Shown: positions 37,559 through 48,044, counted from the first letter of the stretch. The stretch is 64,000 nucleotides of DNA from Methyloversatilis discipulorum (GCF_000385375.1 NZ_ARVV01000001.1:2480001-2544000); one strand, 5' to 3'. Program-made: numbers and translations. The notes: generated by a model from the sequence alone, not told the origin.

Positions 37559-38229
37559 TGCTTGCCTCCCACGGCGTCCAGCTTGATTTCGATCACGTTG
37601 CGATAGCCCTGCTGGGCGAGCGACGCCGCCTCACCTTCAGCCTTGATCATGTCGTCCAGCTTGGTCAGCGCCGACTGATAGGCGGCACGCGCCTCGTCAC
37701 GCTGGTCGCGCATCAGGTGCAGATCGCCACGCGCTTCGAGGAAGCGGGCCTCCAGCGACGCCTCGGCCTTGCCGTCGAGCAGCTTCGCGGCGTCGTCGAA
37801 CGCCTGCTCCTCGATCATGACGTAGGCCAGACGCAGGCGGGCCAGGTCGCGCAGAACGTCCTCCGATGCCTTGTCCTTCACCCATTCGAGCTGCGCGCGG
37901 GCCGTCTTGGTGTCGCTGTTCTCGACATGCACCTTGGCCGACAGCAGTGCGCCCAGCGCCGCATACGGGCTGCTGGCGTAGTGTTCGGTCAGTTCTCCCG
38001 CCGCCTCGCGGGTCTTCTTCAGGTCACCGGCCAGGGCCGCTTCCTGCAGCGTGTCGAACACGGCGCTCGCCTTGACCGACTGGTCGCGGTTGTACCAGCC
38101 CCACGCCTGCTGGCCGATGATGGCGGCCGAAATGGCGATCACCACCCAGGTGATCGCGTTGCCCCACTGGTTCCACCACGCCTTGATGGCGGAGAGCTGT
38201 TCCTGTTCTTCCAGATCGAGTGCTGCCAT
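37555..38229 (-). CDS. yfgM: YfgM-type inner-membrane tetratricopeptide protein
   Basis: A 224-residue ancillary protein with a cytoplasmic N-terminus (LDLEEQEQLSAIKAWWNQWG), one membrane helix (about 23-41, AITWVVIAISAAIIGQQAW) and a periplasmic TPR-like region. In E. coli YfgM works with PpiD near the SecYEG translocon. It lies between hisS and bamB as usual. Overlap with bamB is four bases. A 41-base gap separates it from hisS. Confidence 0.92.
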   Translation of the reverse strand: MAALDLEEQEQLSAIKAWWNQWGNAITWVVIAISAAIIGQQAWGWYNRDQSVKASAVFDTLQEAALAGDLKKTREAAGELTEHYASSPYAALGALLSAKVHVENSDTKTARAQLEWVKDKASEDVLRDLARLRLAYVMIEEQAFDDAAKLLDGKAEASLEARFLEARGDLHLMRDQRDEARAAYQSALTKLDDMIKAEGEAASLAQQGYRNVIEIKLDAVGGKQ

Positions 38230-38270
38230 GGTGTCGGCTCCTGCCCGGTAATCCGGTTATTGAAAGTTCG

Positions 38271-39569
38271 TTATTGGAAAATGTCGTCGCGGTCGCTGAC
38301 GAAGTCGTCCAGCAGCATGGCGGCCAGATGCTCGCCAACGTCGTCGAGACTGACGCGCATCTGCTCGCCACCGCGCAGCGGCTTGAAGGTCACTTCGCCG
38401 GCCGCGACCTCGTCCTCGCCGAGGATGAGCGCCACCATGGCACCGGACGCATCGGCGCGCTTCATCTGCGACTTGAAGCTGCCACCGCCGCAGTGCATCA
38501 GCGTCGCGAAACCGCCGTCGCGCAGACGCTCGGCCAGCGTGAAGGCGGCCGCCTGGGTGCCGGCGCCGGAATGCACGATGTACACCTCGACCCGGTCGAC
38601 CAGCGCGTCGGCCTGCTTCGCGTCCCACAGCGCCATCAGGCGCTCGATGCCCATGGCGAAACCGGCGGCCGGCGCCGGCTTGCCACCTAGCTGGGCGATC
38701 AGTCCGTCGTAACGACCGCCTGCACACACCGTGCCCTGGGCACCGAGCTGATCGGTCACCCACTCGAACACGGTGAGGTTGTAGTAATCCAGCCCGCGCA
38801 CCAGACGCGGGTTGATGCGGAACGGGATGTTGGCCGCGCGCAGCGTGTCCTGGATCGCGGTGAAATGCGCCAGCGATTCCTCACCGAGATAATCGGACAG
38901 CTTGGGCGCCGCTTCGACCAGCGCCTGCATGGCCGGGTTCTTGGTATCGAGGATGCGCAGCGGATTACTGTGCAGCCGGCGCTTCGCGTCTTCGTCGAGC
39001 TGGGCCTGGTGCGTCTCGAAGTAGGCGATCAGTTCGGCGCGGTGCTTCAGGCGCTCTTCCGGCGAACCGAGCGAGTTGATTTCGAGCTTGATGCCCATCA
39101 GGTCCAGGTCGTCCCAAAGGCGCTGGCACATGATGATCAGTTCGGCGTCGATGTCCGGCCCGGCGTAGCCCAGCGCCTCGACACCGACCTGATGGAACTG
39201 GCGGTAGCGCCCCTTCTGCGGACGCTCGTGGCGGAACATCGGGCCCATGTACCAGAGCTTGCGCGGGCTGTCGTACAGCAGGTTGTGCTCGGTCACCGCG
39301 CGCACGCAGGAAGCGGTGCCTTCCGGGCGCAGCGTCAGGTTCTCGCCATTGAGCGCGTCCTCGAAGGAATACATTTCCTTCTCGACGATATCGGTCACTT
39401 CACCGATGGCGCGCTTGAACAGCGGCGTGTGCTCGAGCAGCGGCATGCGGATAGGCCGGTAGCCGTAGCCGCGCAGCCAGTCGCGCACGATGGTTTCGAA
39501 TGCTTCCCAGCGTTCCGCCTCGTCCGGCAGGATGTCGTTCATGCCGCGAACGGCTTGCAGTTTGCTCAT
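38271..39569 (-). CDS. hisS: histidyl-tRNA synthetase
   Basis: Class II synthetase charging tRNA-His. The 432 residues show [13 protein letters not shown] at the start, [13 protein letters not shown], motif 2 [19 protein letters not shown] and the histidine-specific LVRGLDYYN, followed by the anticodon-binding domain (about 330-425). ispG lies 10 bases upstream. Confidence 0.97.
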   Translation of the reverse strand: MSKLQAVRGMNDILPDEAERWEAFETIVRDWLRGYGYRPIRMPLLEHTPLFKRAIGEVTDIVEKEMYSFEDALNGENLTLRPEGTASCVRAVTEHNLLYDSPRKLWYMGPMFRHERPQKGRYRQFHQVGVEALGYAGPDIDAELIIMCQRLWDDLDLMGIKLEINSLGSPEERLKHRAELIAYFETHQAQLDEDAKRRLHSNPLRILDTKNPAMQALVEAAPKLSDYLGEESLAHFTAIQDTLRAANIPFRINPRLVRGLDYYNLTVFEWVTDQLGAQGTVCAGGRYDGLIAQLGGKPAPAAGFAMGIERLMALWDAKQADALVDRVEVYIVHSGAGTQAAAFTLAERLRDGGFATLMHCGGGSFKSQMKRADASGAMVALILGEDEVAAGEVTFKPLRGGEQMRVSLDDVGEHLAAMLLDDFVSDRDDIFQ

Positions 39570-39579
39570 TGTTCTTCGT

Positions 39580-40836
39580 TCAGGCGCCGGTGCTGCCGGC
39601 GATTTTCTTGGTGTAGGTGCGAGCGACGTAGGCGTCGACGATGCCGCGGAATTCAGCGGCGATGTTGTCGCCCTTCAGCGTGACGGTCTTCTCTCCGTCC
39701 TCGAACACGGGTGCCACCGGCGTTTCCCCTGTGCCCGGCAGCGAAATGCCGATGTTGGCGTGCTTGCTCTCGCCCGGGCCGTTCACGACACAGCCCATGA
39801 CGGCCAGCGTCATGCGTTCGACGCCGTCGTACTGCGTCTTCCATTCCGGCATCTTGTCGCGCACATAGGTCTGGATGTCGGCGGCCAGTTCCTGGAAGAA
39901 GGTCGAGGTCGTGCGACCGCAGCCGGGACAGGCCGCGACCATGGGCGTGAAGGCACGCAGCCCCATGGTCTGCAGCATTTCCTGGGCAACGATCACTTCC
40001 TTCGTGCGGTCGCCGTTCGGCTCCGGCGTCAGCGACACGCGTATGGTGTCGCCGATGCCCTGCTGCAGCAGCACCGACATCGCCGCGGTCGACGCGACAA
40101 TGCCCTTGGAACCCATGCCGGCTTCGGTCAGGCCCAGGTGCAGCGGGTAGTCGCAGCGCTTGGCCAGTTCGGAATAGATGGCGATCAGGTCCTGCACACC
40201 GCTCACCTTGCAGGACAGGATGATCTTCTCCGGCGACAGCCCCCACTCGACCGCCTGCGCCGCACTTTCGAGCGCCGACGTGACCATGGCTTCGCGCATC
40301 ACCTCGACCGCATCCTTGGGCTGAGGGCGCCGCGCGTTCTCGTCCATCACGCGGGCGAGCAGCGCCTGATCCAGGCTGCCCCAGTTCACGCCGATGCGCA
40401 CCGGCTTGTCGTAGCGGCAGGCGATGTCGATCAGTGCGGCATACTGCTCGTCGCGCTTGCTGCCCTTGCCGACATTGCCGGGGTTGATGCGCAGCTTGTC
40501 GAGCACCTCGGCGCAGGCCGGGTGTTCGCGCAGCAGCTTGTGGCCGTTGAAGTGAAAGTCGCCGACCAGCGGGACGTCGACATTCATCTTCAACAGCTGC
40601 TCGCGCACCTTGGGCACAGCGGCAGCGGCTTCCATCGTGTTCACGGTGATGCGCACGATTTCCGAGCCGGCGCGCGCCAGTTGAGCGACCTGGATCGCGG
40701 TCGAGATGTGATCTTCGGTATCGGTGTTGGTCATCGACTGCACCACCACCGGCGCAGCCGATCCGATCACGACACCGCCGACGCGCACGGTGCGCGTAGC
40801 ACGACGGGAAATGGCAGAGGACAGATCACTCATCAT
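39580..40836 (-). CDS. ispG: 4-hydroxy-3-methylbut-2-enyl diphosphate synthase (IspG/GcpE)
   Basis: Iron-sulfur enzyme converting MEcPP to HMBPP in the non-mevalonate isoprenoid pathway. The 418 residues contain the TIM-barrel start [13 protein letters not shown], the 4Fe-4S region with [14 protein letters not shown], and [19 protein letters not shown] near the end. It overlaps rodZ by four bases (ATGA). Confidence 0.96.
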   Translation of the reverse strand: MMSDLSSAISRRATRTVRVGGVVIGSAAPVVVQSMTNTDTEDHISTAIQVAQLARAGSEIVRITVNTMEAAAAVPKVREQLLKMNVDVPLVGDFHFNGHKLLREHPACAEVLDKLRINPGNVGKGSKRDEQYAALIDIACRYDKPVRIGVNWGSLDQALLARVMDENARRPQPKDAVEVMREAMVTSALESAAQAVEWGLSPEKIILSCKVSGVQDLIAIYSELAKRCDYPLHLGLTEAGMGSKGIVASTAAMSVLLQQGIGDTIRVSLTPEPNGDRTKEVIVAQEMLQTMGLRAFTPMVAACPGCGRTTSTFFQELAADIQTYVRDKMPEWKTQYDGVERMTLAVMGCVVNGPGESKHANIGISLPGTGETPVAPVFEDGEKTVTLKGDNIAAEFRGIVDAYVARTYTKKIAGSTGA

Positions 40837-41696
40837 TCGAGCCTCAGACGGGCGACATCGACCTTGGTCGCCGGGGCCAGATCATGCGGCGTGCCGTCGA
40901 TGCTCAGACGGACCGACTTCGCATTGCCGATCACCAGCGACACCGGGAACACGGCGCCAACGCTGCGCGCGCTGCCGGCGCGATTGAGTTCGGACAGGAT
41001 GATGCGGTCCTGCGCGTCGCGGATTTCTACCCAGGAATCGGCCGCGAAGGTGAATGCAAGCTGCCGCTGCCCGGTCACCGGCGGCGCACTGGCGGTTTCG
41101 GCCGTCGACGGCGGCGAGGCCTCGGGCAACGCTGCCGCGAGCGTCGCTTCTGTCGCGACCGCATCGGCCACCTGCGCATCCACGCTCGGCGTCGCCGGTT
41201 CGGTCTCGGGCTCGGCCACAGCGTCCGGCGGCGGCATCACCGCCTCCTGCTCCACCTGCACCGACTCACCGGGCGGAGCGGTCCAGAACTCGGACCACAC
41301 ATAGAGCGCGATGGCGACGACGACCGGCACACTGAGCGCGAGCAGCGGCAACAACCACTTGCGGCGGGACGACTGCACCGGCATCGCGACGCCGACGTCG
41401 GCCTGCTCGACCAGTTGCGGCGTTGCACGCACCTGCTGTTGATCCAATTGCGCCAGCAATGCCTTCGGATCGAGACCGATCAGGGCGGCGTAGTTGCGGA
41501 TGAAGCCACGGGCGTAGGTCGGATTCATCAGCTCTGCATAGGCGTCGGCTTCGATGGCCTCAACCTGGCGCGCAGCCAGCTTGATGGCGGCGCCGACCCC
41601 TTCGACCGTCATGCCGCGCGCTTCGCGCGCACGGCGCAGTTGCGCACCGACCGATTGCTGCAACGATGACTCCTGTACTGCGTTATCGACCGTCAT
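40833..41696 (-). CDS. rodZ: cytoskeletal membrane protein RodZ
   Basis: Cell-shape factor linking MreB to the elongasome. The 287 residues have an N-terminal helix-turn-helix domain (about 15-85, [20 protein letters not shown]), a Lys/Arg-flanked membrane helix (about 118-137), a Pro/Glu/Ala-rich linker and a C-terminal beta domain DUF4115 (about 220-285, [18 protein letters not shown]). ATG 41696 shares one base with the pilW stop. Confidence 0.93.
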   Translation of the reverse strand: MTVDNAVQESSLQQSVGAQLRRAREARGMTVEGVGAAIKLAARQVEAIEADAYAELMNPTYARGFIRNYAALIGLDPKALLAQLDQQQVRATPQLVEQADVGVAMPVQSSRRKWLLPLLALSVPVVVAIALYVWSEFWTAPPGESVQVEQEAVMPPPDAVAEPETEPATPSVDAQVADAVATEATLAAALPEASPPSTAETASAPPVTGQRQLAFTFAADSWVEIRDAQDRIILSELNRAGSARSVGAVFPVSLVIGNAKSVRLSIDGTPHDLAPATKVDVARLRLE

Positions 41697-42526
41697 CAGT
41701 CGTAGTTCCCCTGCATCAGCGCCTGGTGCTGCGGCGTACCGGCAAAGCGGCGACGCAACTGACCTGCAAAACCCGATTCCGAAGCCTTGTCGCCGAGCTT
41801 GCGCTCGATGCGCACGGCCAGCCACAGACTTTCCGCCACCGGGTCGGTCTTGGCGTGGAAGTCGCTCAGATACTTGCGCGCCTCGTAGTAGTTCGCCCGG
41901 CGATAGAACAGGGCAGCGAGGTTGTAGAGGGCTTGCAGGTTGTCCGGATCGGCGTTGATCGCGCGCAGGAAATTCACCTCGGCCCCGGCCAGATCGCCCG
42001 CCTCCATCGCACACAGGCCGGCATTGGTGTAGGGGCGGGTCGGATGTGCGTAAAGCGGGTTCTTGATCGCCGTATTGAACAGCTCCATCGCACGCGCGTG
42101 CTCACCGCTCTGGCAAAGGAACCAGCCGAAATTGTTGTTGATGTCCGGGTCGCTCGGCGACAGGCGCAGTGCCTTCTCAAAATTCTCGCGCGCCTGCTGA
42201 CGTTCCTGCAGGTACATGTGGGCGAGACCCATCAGATTGTAGGCAGGCCCGTAAGACGAATCGTCGCGCAGGGCCTGGCGGCCTTCGTCGAGCGCCACCG
42301 CGACATTGCCCGCCTCCAGATAGGCCAGACCGAGCTCGGTGTGCGATTTGGCGCGGGTGCGGGCGGCGCCGGTAACAATGTTCTCGACCGGCCGGTAGTC
42401 GGAAGCCGGCGTAGACGGGGCGTTCGATGCGGCAGTGCCCGGGCGGCCGGTCTGGCCGCCGGCGCATCCCGCCAACAGCCATGCCGCGGACAGCGCGGCG
42501 GCCGCGCCTGCAATCAATCTTTTCAC
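41696..42526 (-). CDS. pilW: type IV pilus biogenesis lipoprotein PilW (PilF), GTG start
   Basis: Pilotin for PilQ secretin assembly. The 276 residues have a lipoprotein signal (WLLAGCAGG) and six or so TPR units, for example [18 protein letters not shown] and [17 protein letters not shown]. The GTG overlaps the rlmN stop (GTGA), deciding this start over a long upstream frame. Its usual neighbours, rlmN and rodZ, are present. Whether it also serves the secretin encoded 8 kb away is unknown. Confidence 0.93.
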   Translation of the reverse strand: MKRLIAGAAAALSAAWLLAGCAGGQTGRPGTAASNAPSTPASDYRPVENIVTGAARTRAKSHTELGLAYLEAGNVAVALDEGRQALRDDSSYGPAYNLMGLAHMYLQERQQARENFEKALRLSPSDPDINNNFGWFLCQSGEHARAMELFNTAIKNPLYAHPTRPYTNAGLCAMEAGDLAGAEVNFLRAINADPDNLQALYNLAALFYRRANYYEARKYLSDFHAKTDPVAESLWLAVRIERKLGDKASESGFAGQLRRRFAGTPQHQALMQGNYD

Positions 42527-43632
42527 CGTGCGGGAACCTCCTGGATCGGAATGGTCTTGCGGGTGCGCCGGGTGCGGTCGAGCACCTGGCCGGCGAGCTG
42601 GCCGCAGGCGGCATCGACGTCGTCGCCGCGCGTCTTGCGCGTCGTCGTGACGATGCCTTCGGCCATCAGGATTTCGGAGAAGCGGCGAATGCGCTCCTTC
42701 GACGAACGCCCGAAAGGCGCCTGCGGGAAGGGGTTGAACGGAATCAGGTTGTACTTGCACGGCACCTGGCGGGCAATATCGACCAGTTGTCGCGCATGCT
42801 CGTCGCTGTCGTTCACGCCGTCGAGCATGACGTACTCGAAGGTGATGAAGTCGCGCGGCGCACGATCGAGGTAGCGCACGCAGGCAGCCAGCAGCTCGCG
42901 CAGCGGGTACTTCTTGTTGATCGGCACCAGCTCGTCGCGCAGCGCGTCGTTCGGCGCGTGCAGCGACACCGCCAGCGCGACCGGGCAGGCGTCGCGCAGG
43001 CGATCCATCGCCGGCACGATGCCCGAGGTCGACACCGTCACCCGACGGCGTGACAGACCGTATGCGTTGTCGTCCAGCATCAGCTTGAGCGCGGCCACCG
43101 TGGCGTCGAAATTGGCCAGCGGCTCGCCCATGCCCATCATGACGACGTTGGAAATCACGCGCTCGCCGTCATTCTCGCCACCACGCACCGCGCCGAGCGC
43201 ACGGTTGGCAAGCCAGAGCTGACCGATGATTTCCGATACTTCGAGATTGCGGTTGAAACCCTGCTTGCCGGTCGAGCAGAAGGCGCAGTCCAGCGCACAG
43301 CCCGCCTGCGTCGAAATGCACAGCGTGCCGCGACGCTCTTCCGGAATGAACACGGTTTCCACCGCATTGCCGGCACCGACGTCGATCAGCCATTTGCGCG
43401 TGCCGTCGGTACTGGTGCTGTCTCGCACCGGCACCGGGGCCTCGACGCAGGCGATGTCCGCCAGCTTGGCACGCAAGGACTTGGCGACGTCGCTCATCGC
43501 GTCGAAATCGCCTTCGCCATTGCGGTGTATCCACCGCATCACCTGCCGCGCGCGGAAGGGCTTCTCGCCCAGACTCGTAAAGAAGTCGGCGAAGCCCTCG
43601 GCGTCGAATTGCAGCAGGTTGGTGCGGGTCAC
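42523..43632 (-). CDS. rlmN: 23S rRNA/tRNA adenine-C2 methyltransferase RlmN
   Basis: Radical SAM enzyme that methylates A2503 of 23S rRNA and A37 of some tRNAs. The 369 residues hold the 4Fe-4S motif C112-A-L-D-C116-A-F-C119, a cysteine at C105, and C343 in VDAACGQL, corresponding to the methyl-carrying cysteine. It begins with GTG 12 bases after ndk. Complete. Confidence 0.96.
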   Translation of the reverse strand: MTRTNLLQFDAEGFADFFTSLGEKPFRARQVMRWIHRNGEGDFDAMSDVAKSLRAKLADIACVEAPVPVRDSTSTDGTRKWLIDVGAGNAVETVFIPEERRGTLCISTQAGCALDCAFCSTGKQGFNRNLEVSEIIGQLWLANRALGAVRGGENDGERVISNVVMMGMGEPLANFDATVAALKLMLDDNAYGLSRRRVTVSTSGIVPAMDRLRDACPVALAVSLHAPNDALRDELVPINKKYPLRELLAACVRYLDRAPRDFITFEYVMLDGVNDSDEHARQLVDIARQVPCKYNLIPFNPFPQAPFGRSSKERIRRFSEILMAEGIVTTTRKTRGDDVDAACGQLAGQVLDRTRRTRKTIPIQEVPAR

Positions 43633-43644
43633 GCGTTTACTCTC

Positions 43645-44070
43645 TCAGCGCGAATAGACGTTCAGCGCCGGGAAGAAATAGGCGATCTCGACGGCGGCGG
43701 TTTCCGGCGCGTCCGAACCGTGGACGGCGTTAGCGTCGATCGAGTCGGCGAAATCGGCGCGGATGGTACCCGGCGCAGCCTTCTTCGGATCGGTGGCGCC
43801 CATCAGGTCGCGGTTCTTCAGGATGGCGCCCTCGCCTTCCAGCACCTGGATCATGACCGGGCCGGAAATCATGAAATCGACCAGATCCTTGAAGAAGGGA
43901 CGCTCGCGATGCACGGCGTAGAAGCCTTCGGCTTCGGCGCGCGACAGCTGGGTCATGCGGGAAGCGACGATCTTCAGGCCGGCGTCTTCGAAACGCTGGT
44001 AGATCTTGCCGATCACGTTCTTGGCGACGGCGTCGGGCTTGATGATCGAAAGGGTACGTTCTGCGGCCAT
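43645..44070 (-). CDS. ndk: nucleoside diphosphate kinase
   Basis: Balances nucleoside triphosphate pools through a phosphohistidine. The 141 residues start [15 protein letters not shown] and contain the active-site H117 in NAVHGSDA. It heads the long minus-strand superoperon. GGAGAT lies just before the ATG. Confidence 0.97.
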   Translation of the reverse strand: MAAERTLSIIKPDAVAKNVIGKIYQRFEDAGLKIVASRMTQLSRAEAEGFYAVHRERPFFKDLVDFMISGPVMIQVLEGEGAILKNRDLMGATDPKKAAPGTIRADFADSIDANAVHGSDAPETAAVEIAYFFPALNVYSR

Positions 44071-44269
44071 GGGTATCTCCGGTAAAGGCGGCTAGGGAAA
44101 CGGAAGGACAACCTGAGATTGTACCAATACCGACGCGCCCCGTCTGCCTGCATGCTGCACCGCAACGCCGACGCGCGGGCGGAGCCGATACCGCCCACGA
44201 TCACGGATCGACACGAGCAGCCTCCACGCGCGACGGGTCCGTGGTCAGAGTCACGATCAGATCTTTCCG

Positions 44270-44293
44270 AAATTTCAGTATTTTCTGAAATTT
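44270..44293 (+). promoter_or_regulatory. perfect inverted repeat, likely operator of the GbsR/MarR regulator
   Basis: AAATTTCAG and CTGAAATTT are exact inverse copies, separated by six bases (TATTTT). The centre lies about 60 bases before the regulator start, immediately upstream of a TATATT (44298-44303) that can act as -10. Binding here would block the promoter of the regulator-cydAB unit. Confidence 0.65.
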
Positions 44294-44341
44294 GATTTAT
44301 ATTAACGACCATTCAGATAGCGCTTGAAAAGTCCGAAGATC

Positions 44342-44887
44342 ATGACACCGCTGGTACATAGCTTCGTTGCGCACTTCGGCGAAATGGGCAGCCGCTGGGG
44401 CATCAACCGCACGGTTGGCCAGATCTACGCGCTCATCTTCGTGTCACCGAAGCCGCTCTGCGCCGACGAGATCGCCGAGACGCTGTCGTACTCGCGCTCC
44501 AACGTCAGCATGGGGTTGAAGGAGCTGCAGTCGTGGCGCCTGGTGAAACTGAGGCACGTGGCAGGCGACCGTCGCGAGTATTTCGAAGCACCGAGCGACG
44601 CCTGGGAAATCTTCCGCACGCTGGCGGAAGAGCGCCGCCGGCGCGAGATGGAACCGACCCTGTCGATGCTGCGCAGCGCATTGCTCGAAACACCGAGCTG
44701 CGACGAGGACAAGGTCGCCCAGGAGCGCATGAAAGGCATGCACGACCTGATCGAACTGATGAGCAACTGGTTCGACGACGTACAGAGACTCGACGCCCAG
44801 ACATTGGCCAAGCTGATGCGCATGGGCGCAAGAGTCCAGAAACTGCTGGAACTGACCGGCCAGCTCAAATCCGGCAGCAAGGAGTGA
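44342..44887 (+). CDS. GbsR/MarR-family transcriptional regulator upstream of cydAB
   Basis: A 181-residue winged-helix regulator. The recognition region lies at about 35-75 (ADEIAETLSYSRSNVSMGLK) and is followed by a wing (WRLVKLRHVAGDRREYF) and a C-terminal helical dimerisation part. It resembles GbsR-type regulators that precede bd oxidase genes in Betaproteobacteria. ATG 44342 matches where the family begins; TTG 44324 would add six residues. It stops 9 bases before cydA, whose ribosome site overlaps its end, so the three genes are one operon. The ligand is unknown. Confidence 0.85.
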   Translation: MTPLVHSFVAHFGEMGSRWGINRTVGQIYALIFVSPKPLCADEIAETLSYSRSNVSMGLKELQSWRLVKLRHVAGDRREYFEAPSDAWEIFRTLAEERRRREMEPTLSMLRSALLETPSCDEDKVAQERMKGMHDLIELMSNWFDDVQRLDAQTLAKLMRMGARVQKLLELTGQLKSGSKE

Positions 44888-44896
44888 GATACACCG

Positions 44897-46282
44897 ATGG
44901 ATCTTGATCCCGTCCTGCTGGCGCGCATCCAGTTTGCCGCCAACATCACCTTCCACATCCTATTCCCGACCATTTCGATCTCGCTCGGGTGGATGCTGCT
45001 GTTCATGCGCTGGCGCTGGCTGAAGACCAGCCACCGGCCCTGGCTGACCGCCTACCGCTTCTGGACCAAGGTGTTCGCGCTTACCTTCGCGCTCGGCGTG
45101 GTCAGCGGCATCACGATGAGTTTCCAGTTCGGCACCAACTGGCCCGGCTTCATGGAGAAGGTGGGCAACATCGCCGGACCACTGCTCGGCTTCGAGGTGC
45201 TGACAGCCTTCTTCCTCGAAGCCACCTTCCTCGGCGTGATGCTGTTCGGTCACGGCCGGGTGAGCGAGCGAGTGCACCTGCTTGCCACCTTCCTGGTCGC
45301 CTTCGGCACGACGATGAGCGCGTTCTGGATCCTCGTACTCAATTCCTGGATGCAGACGCCGGTCGGCTACGAAATCATCAACGGTGAATTCCACGTCACG
45401 AGCTGGATGGAAATCATCTTCAATCCGTCCTTCCCCTACCGCTTCTCCCACATGCTGCTGGCCTCCTTCCTGACCATGGCTTTCCTGGTCGCCGGCGTGT
45501 CGGCATGGCAGGTGCTGCGCGGCAAGGCCAACGCATCGACACCGCTGGCGCTGCGCGCCGCGATCACGCTGGCGGCGGTACTGATTCCGGTACAAATCCT
45601 GGTCGGAGACATGCACGGCCTGAACACGCTGCACCATCAGCCGCAGAAGATCGCCGCAATTGAAGGCGTATGGGAGACCGAGAAGGGCGCACCGCTGCTG
45701 CTGTTCGCGCTGCCCAACGAGACCGAGCGACGCAATGACATGGCCATCGGGATTCCGAAGATGGCGTCCTTCATCCTGACCCATGAATGGGATGGCGAAC
45801 TGAAGGGTCTGAACGAATTCGAGGCACATCCGCCGGTAAAGCCGCTGTTCTTCGGCTTCCGCGTCATGGTCGCCGTGGGCACGTTGATGCTGCTGGTGAG
45901 TTGGGCAGGCTGGTGGCTGCTGCGACGTCGAGGCTGGCAGCCCGAAAACGCGCCGCGATGGCTCATGGTCGGCATCGCCGCGATGACCTTTTCCGGCTGG
46001 ATCGCCACGGTCGCCGGCTGGTATGTGACCGAAATCGGTCGCCAACCCTGGATCGTGCAAGGTCTGATCAGGACAGCCGACGTCGCTTCGACGACGCCGG
46101 CGCCGCACATCGCGATCACGCTGGCCGGCTACCTGATCACCTACATCCTGCTGATCGCTGCATATATAAGTGTGCTGCGCTACATGGCCGAGAAACCGTC
46201 CGACAGCTATGACCCTGCGCCCACCGGCGGCGCGGCGACACTGCTCGGCACCCAACCCGCAAAGAAGGAAGGTGGCGCATGA
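44897..46282 (+). CDS. cydA: cytochrome bd-type quinol oxidase subunit I (CIO type)
   Basis: Membrane subunit carrying the haems of a bd oxidase that reduces O2 to water with electrons from quinol. The 461 residues have about nine helices. Haem ligand H20 lies in NITFHILFPT, and the quinol-site motif is GWYVTEIGRQPW. The loop between helices 6 and 7 is short, as in cyanide-insensitive oxidases (CioA) rather than E. coli CydA. GGAGTGAG precedes the ATG. cydB overlaps its stop by four bases. Confidence 0.95.
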   Translation: MDLDPVLLARIQFAANITFHILFPTISISLGWMLLFMRWRWLKTSHRPWLTAYRFWTKVFALTFALGVVSGITMSFQFGTNWPGFMEKVGNIAGPLLGFEVLTAFFLEATFLGVMLFGHGRVSERVHLLATFLVAFGTTMSAFWILVLNSWMQTPVGYEIINGEFHVTSWMEIIFNPSFPYRFSHMLLASFLTMAFLVAGVSAWQVLRGKANASTPLALRAAITLAAVLIPVQILVGDMHGLNTLHHQPQKIAAIEGVWETEKGAPLLLFALPNETERRNDMAIGIPKMASFILTHEWDGELKGLNEFEAHPPVKPLFFGFRVMVAVGTLMLLVSWAGWWLLRRRGWQPENAPRWLMVGIAAMTFSGWIATVAGWYVTEIGRQPWIVQGLIRTADVASTTPAPHIAITLAGYLITYILLIAAYISVLRYMAEKPSDSYDPAPTGGAATLLGTQPAKKEGGA

Positions 46283-47274
46283 GCTGGGCCGAAATCCTGC
46301 CGGTGATCTTCATGGGCCTGATGGGCCTGGCGATGTTCCTCTACGTCGTGCTCGACGGCTTCGATCTGGGCGTCGGCATGCTGCTGCATCGCGCCGACGA
46401 CGGTCAGAAGGACATGATGATCGCGTCCATCGGCCCTTTCTGGGACGCCAACGAAACCTGGCTGGTGCTGGGCGTAGGCATCCTGCTGATCGCCTTCCCG
46501 AAAGCGCACGGCGTCGTCATGACCGCGCTCTACCTGCCGATCGCACTGATGCTGCTGGGCCTCATCCTGCGCGGCGTGGCCTTCGACTTCCGGGTCAAGG
46601 CGCAGGACAAGCACAAGCCGCTGTGGAATTTTGTCTTCTTCGCCGGCTCGACCGTCACCTCGGTCGCACAGGGCTGGATGCTCGGCCGCTTCATCACCGG
46701 CTTTGCCGACGGCGGTGCCTACGACCTGTTCGCTCTGGCGATCGCCATCGCGCTGCCCTGCGCCTATGTGCTGATGGGCGCCACTTGGCTGGTGCTTAAG
46801 ACTGAAGGCGAACTTCAATCACGGGCAGCACACTGGGGACGGCTTGCGTTGATACCGGTCGTCGTGGGCATGGGCCTCATTTCGCTTGCCACACCCTGGG
46901 TCAGCGATACGGTCAGCGCGCGCTGGTTCAGTCTGCCGCAATTCATCGGCCTGCTGCCGATACCGTTCGCCACCTTCGCCTGCTTCGTCGCACTGTGGTG
47001 GACACTGAACGGCAAACGCTCATTGGGCACGCTTTGCTGGCTGCCCTTCGTCCTGACCGTCGGGGTATTCCTGATGGGGGGCCTGGGCCTCGCCTACAGC
47101 CTCTACCCCTTCGTCGTGATGGATCGCATCACGATCTGGCAGGCGGCGAGCTCCACCGCTGCGCTCAATCTCATACTCGCCGGCTGCGCCATCACGGTGC
47201 CAGCCATCCTCGCCTACACCTTCTTTGCACACCGTGTGTTCTGGGGCAAGGCAACGGAACTGCGCTACGGATGA
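46279..47274 (+). CDS. cydB: cytochrome bd-type quinol oxidase subunit II
   Basis: Second membrane subunit. The 331 residues show about eight helices and family landmarks LYVVLDGFDLGVGML and FWDANETWLVLGVGILLIAFP. It overlaps cydA (ATGA). No cydX-like micro-ORF is visible in the 45 bases after the stop, which fits the CIO subtype. A strong hairpin follows. Confidence 0.95.
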   Translation: MSWAEILPVIFMGLMGLAMFLYVVLDGFDLGVGMLLHRADDGQKDMMIASIGPFWDANETWLVLGVGILLIAFPKAHGVVMTALYLPIALMLLGLILRGVAFDFRVKAQDKHKPLWNFVFFAGSTVTSVAQGWMLGRFITGFADGGAYDLFALAIAIALPCAYVLMGATWLVLKTEGELQSRAAHWGRLALIPVVVGMGLISLATPWVSDTVSARWFSLPQFIGLLPIPFATFACFVALWWTLNGKRSLGTLCWLPFVLTVGVFLMGGLGLAYSLYPFVVMDRITIWQAASSTAALNLILAGCAITVPAILAYTFFAHRVFWGKATELRYG

Positions 47275-47279
47275 ACAAA

Positions 47280-47306
47280 GCGGTCCCGCCCCACGGGCGG
47301 GACCGC
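47280..47306 (+). terminator. hairpin after cydB
   Basis: A perfect 12-bp stem GCGGTCCCGCCC/GGGCGGGACCGC with a 3-base loop, beginning 5 bases after the cydB stop. It lacks a T tract but lies between convergent genes, so it probably works as a bidirectional block. Confidence 0.65.
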
Positions 47307-47321
47307 TGCCACGCCGACGGA

Positions 47322-47639
47322 CTAGCGCGCCGGAAACACCCAGATTTCCTCGCCATAGTCGAAGTACAGCACGACGCCGCTGCCCGCACAGCGTTCAGAC
47401 GCATCGACCGCTTCGCGCCAGCCGACGAACTTCCGCGCCTGCTCGACCGAGGGGGTCCAGCCCCAGTCCGAGGGCGCACCGGCGGGATCACAGACGGCGA
47501 GGAAGAGCGCCCCACCCTCCTTCTGCACGCCGAAACCAAGATACGTCGCATGCTCGGGCACACCGAGCTTCGCCTTCAGCCAGGCCACCGGCGTGACCCG
47601 CTCCTCCTCGAACCCCGCACTCTTTTTTCTTATGACCAC
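47322..47639 (-). CDS. hypothetical protein, unknown function
   Basis: A 105-residue frame, converging on cydB. It has no signal peptide or membrane helix. The sequence is amphipathic with a Trp-rich centre (PSDWGWTPSVEQARKFVGW) and a hydrophobic C-terminus (VVLYFDYGEEIWVFPAR). GTG 47639 is preferred because GGGAGGGG is correctly spaced before it; ATG 47666 would add nine residues but has no ribosome site. I do not recognise the family. Confidence 0.6.
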   Translation of the reverse strand: MVIRKKSAGFEEERVTPVAWLKAKLGVPEHATYLGFGVQKEGGALFLAVCDPAGAPSDWGWTPSVEQARKFVGWREAVDASERCAGSGVVLYFDYGEEIWVFPAR

Positions 47640-47852
47640 CCGCTTCCCCTCCCTGAACGAAGTCATGAAACGACTTTGTCATATTACCAAGGTCACTTGG
47701 CGCCGCCGCTGCGAAGAACACCGACGGAATGTGACGAATGGATACACGGTGGTCGATGTCGCCCACGTCGCACGCATACGGCGAAGTGAGGAATGAAGAA
47801 CGGAAGCCAGTCGCCGCAGAATGCGGCCACGGAGGGGAAGGACAAAAGAAAA

Positions 47853-47874
47853 AGGCCAGTCAATCGACTGGCCT
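47853..47874 (-). terminator. intrinsic terminator of tRNA-Arg
   Basis: A 9-bp stem AGGCCAGTC/GACTGGCCT with a 4-base loop, followed on the minus strand by TTTTCTTTTG and on the plus strand by ATCTCTTTTTTT, so it can act in both directions. It lies 26 bases after the tRNA-Arg 3' end. Confidence 0.8.
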
Positions 47875-47899
47875 ATCTCTTTTTTTCTCTGCGGTAAAG

Positions 47900-47976
47900 T
47901 GGCGCGCCCGGAGCGATTCGAACGCCCGACCCCTTGGTTCGTAGCCAAGTACTCTATCCAGCTGAGCTACGGGCGC
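47900..47976 (-). tRNA. tRNA-Arg (anticodon ACG)
   Basis: A 77-base tRNA with acceptor GCGCCCG/CGGGCGC, D-arm GCTCAGCTGGATAGAG, anticodon stem CTTGG/CCAAG around loop CTACGAA (anticodon ACG, read as ICG after deamination), T-arm GTTCGAATC and encoded CCA. A promoter lies just upstream. Confidence 0.97.
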
Positions 47977-47992
47977 GCTGCAGAGAGGCAGA

Positions 47993-48020
47993 ACTATAGC
48001 ACATCTTTTCAATACTGCAA
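47993..48020 (-). promoter_or_regulatory. promoter of tRNA-Arg
   Basis: On the minus strand TTGCAG and TATAGT are 16 bases apart; the tRNA starts 17 bases after the -10. The -35 lies in a 9-bp hairpin GCAACCATT/AATGGTTGC (48017-48043) that follows tRNA-Ser. Confidence 0.65.
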
Positions 48021-48044
48021 CCATTTCATGAATCAATGGTTGCT

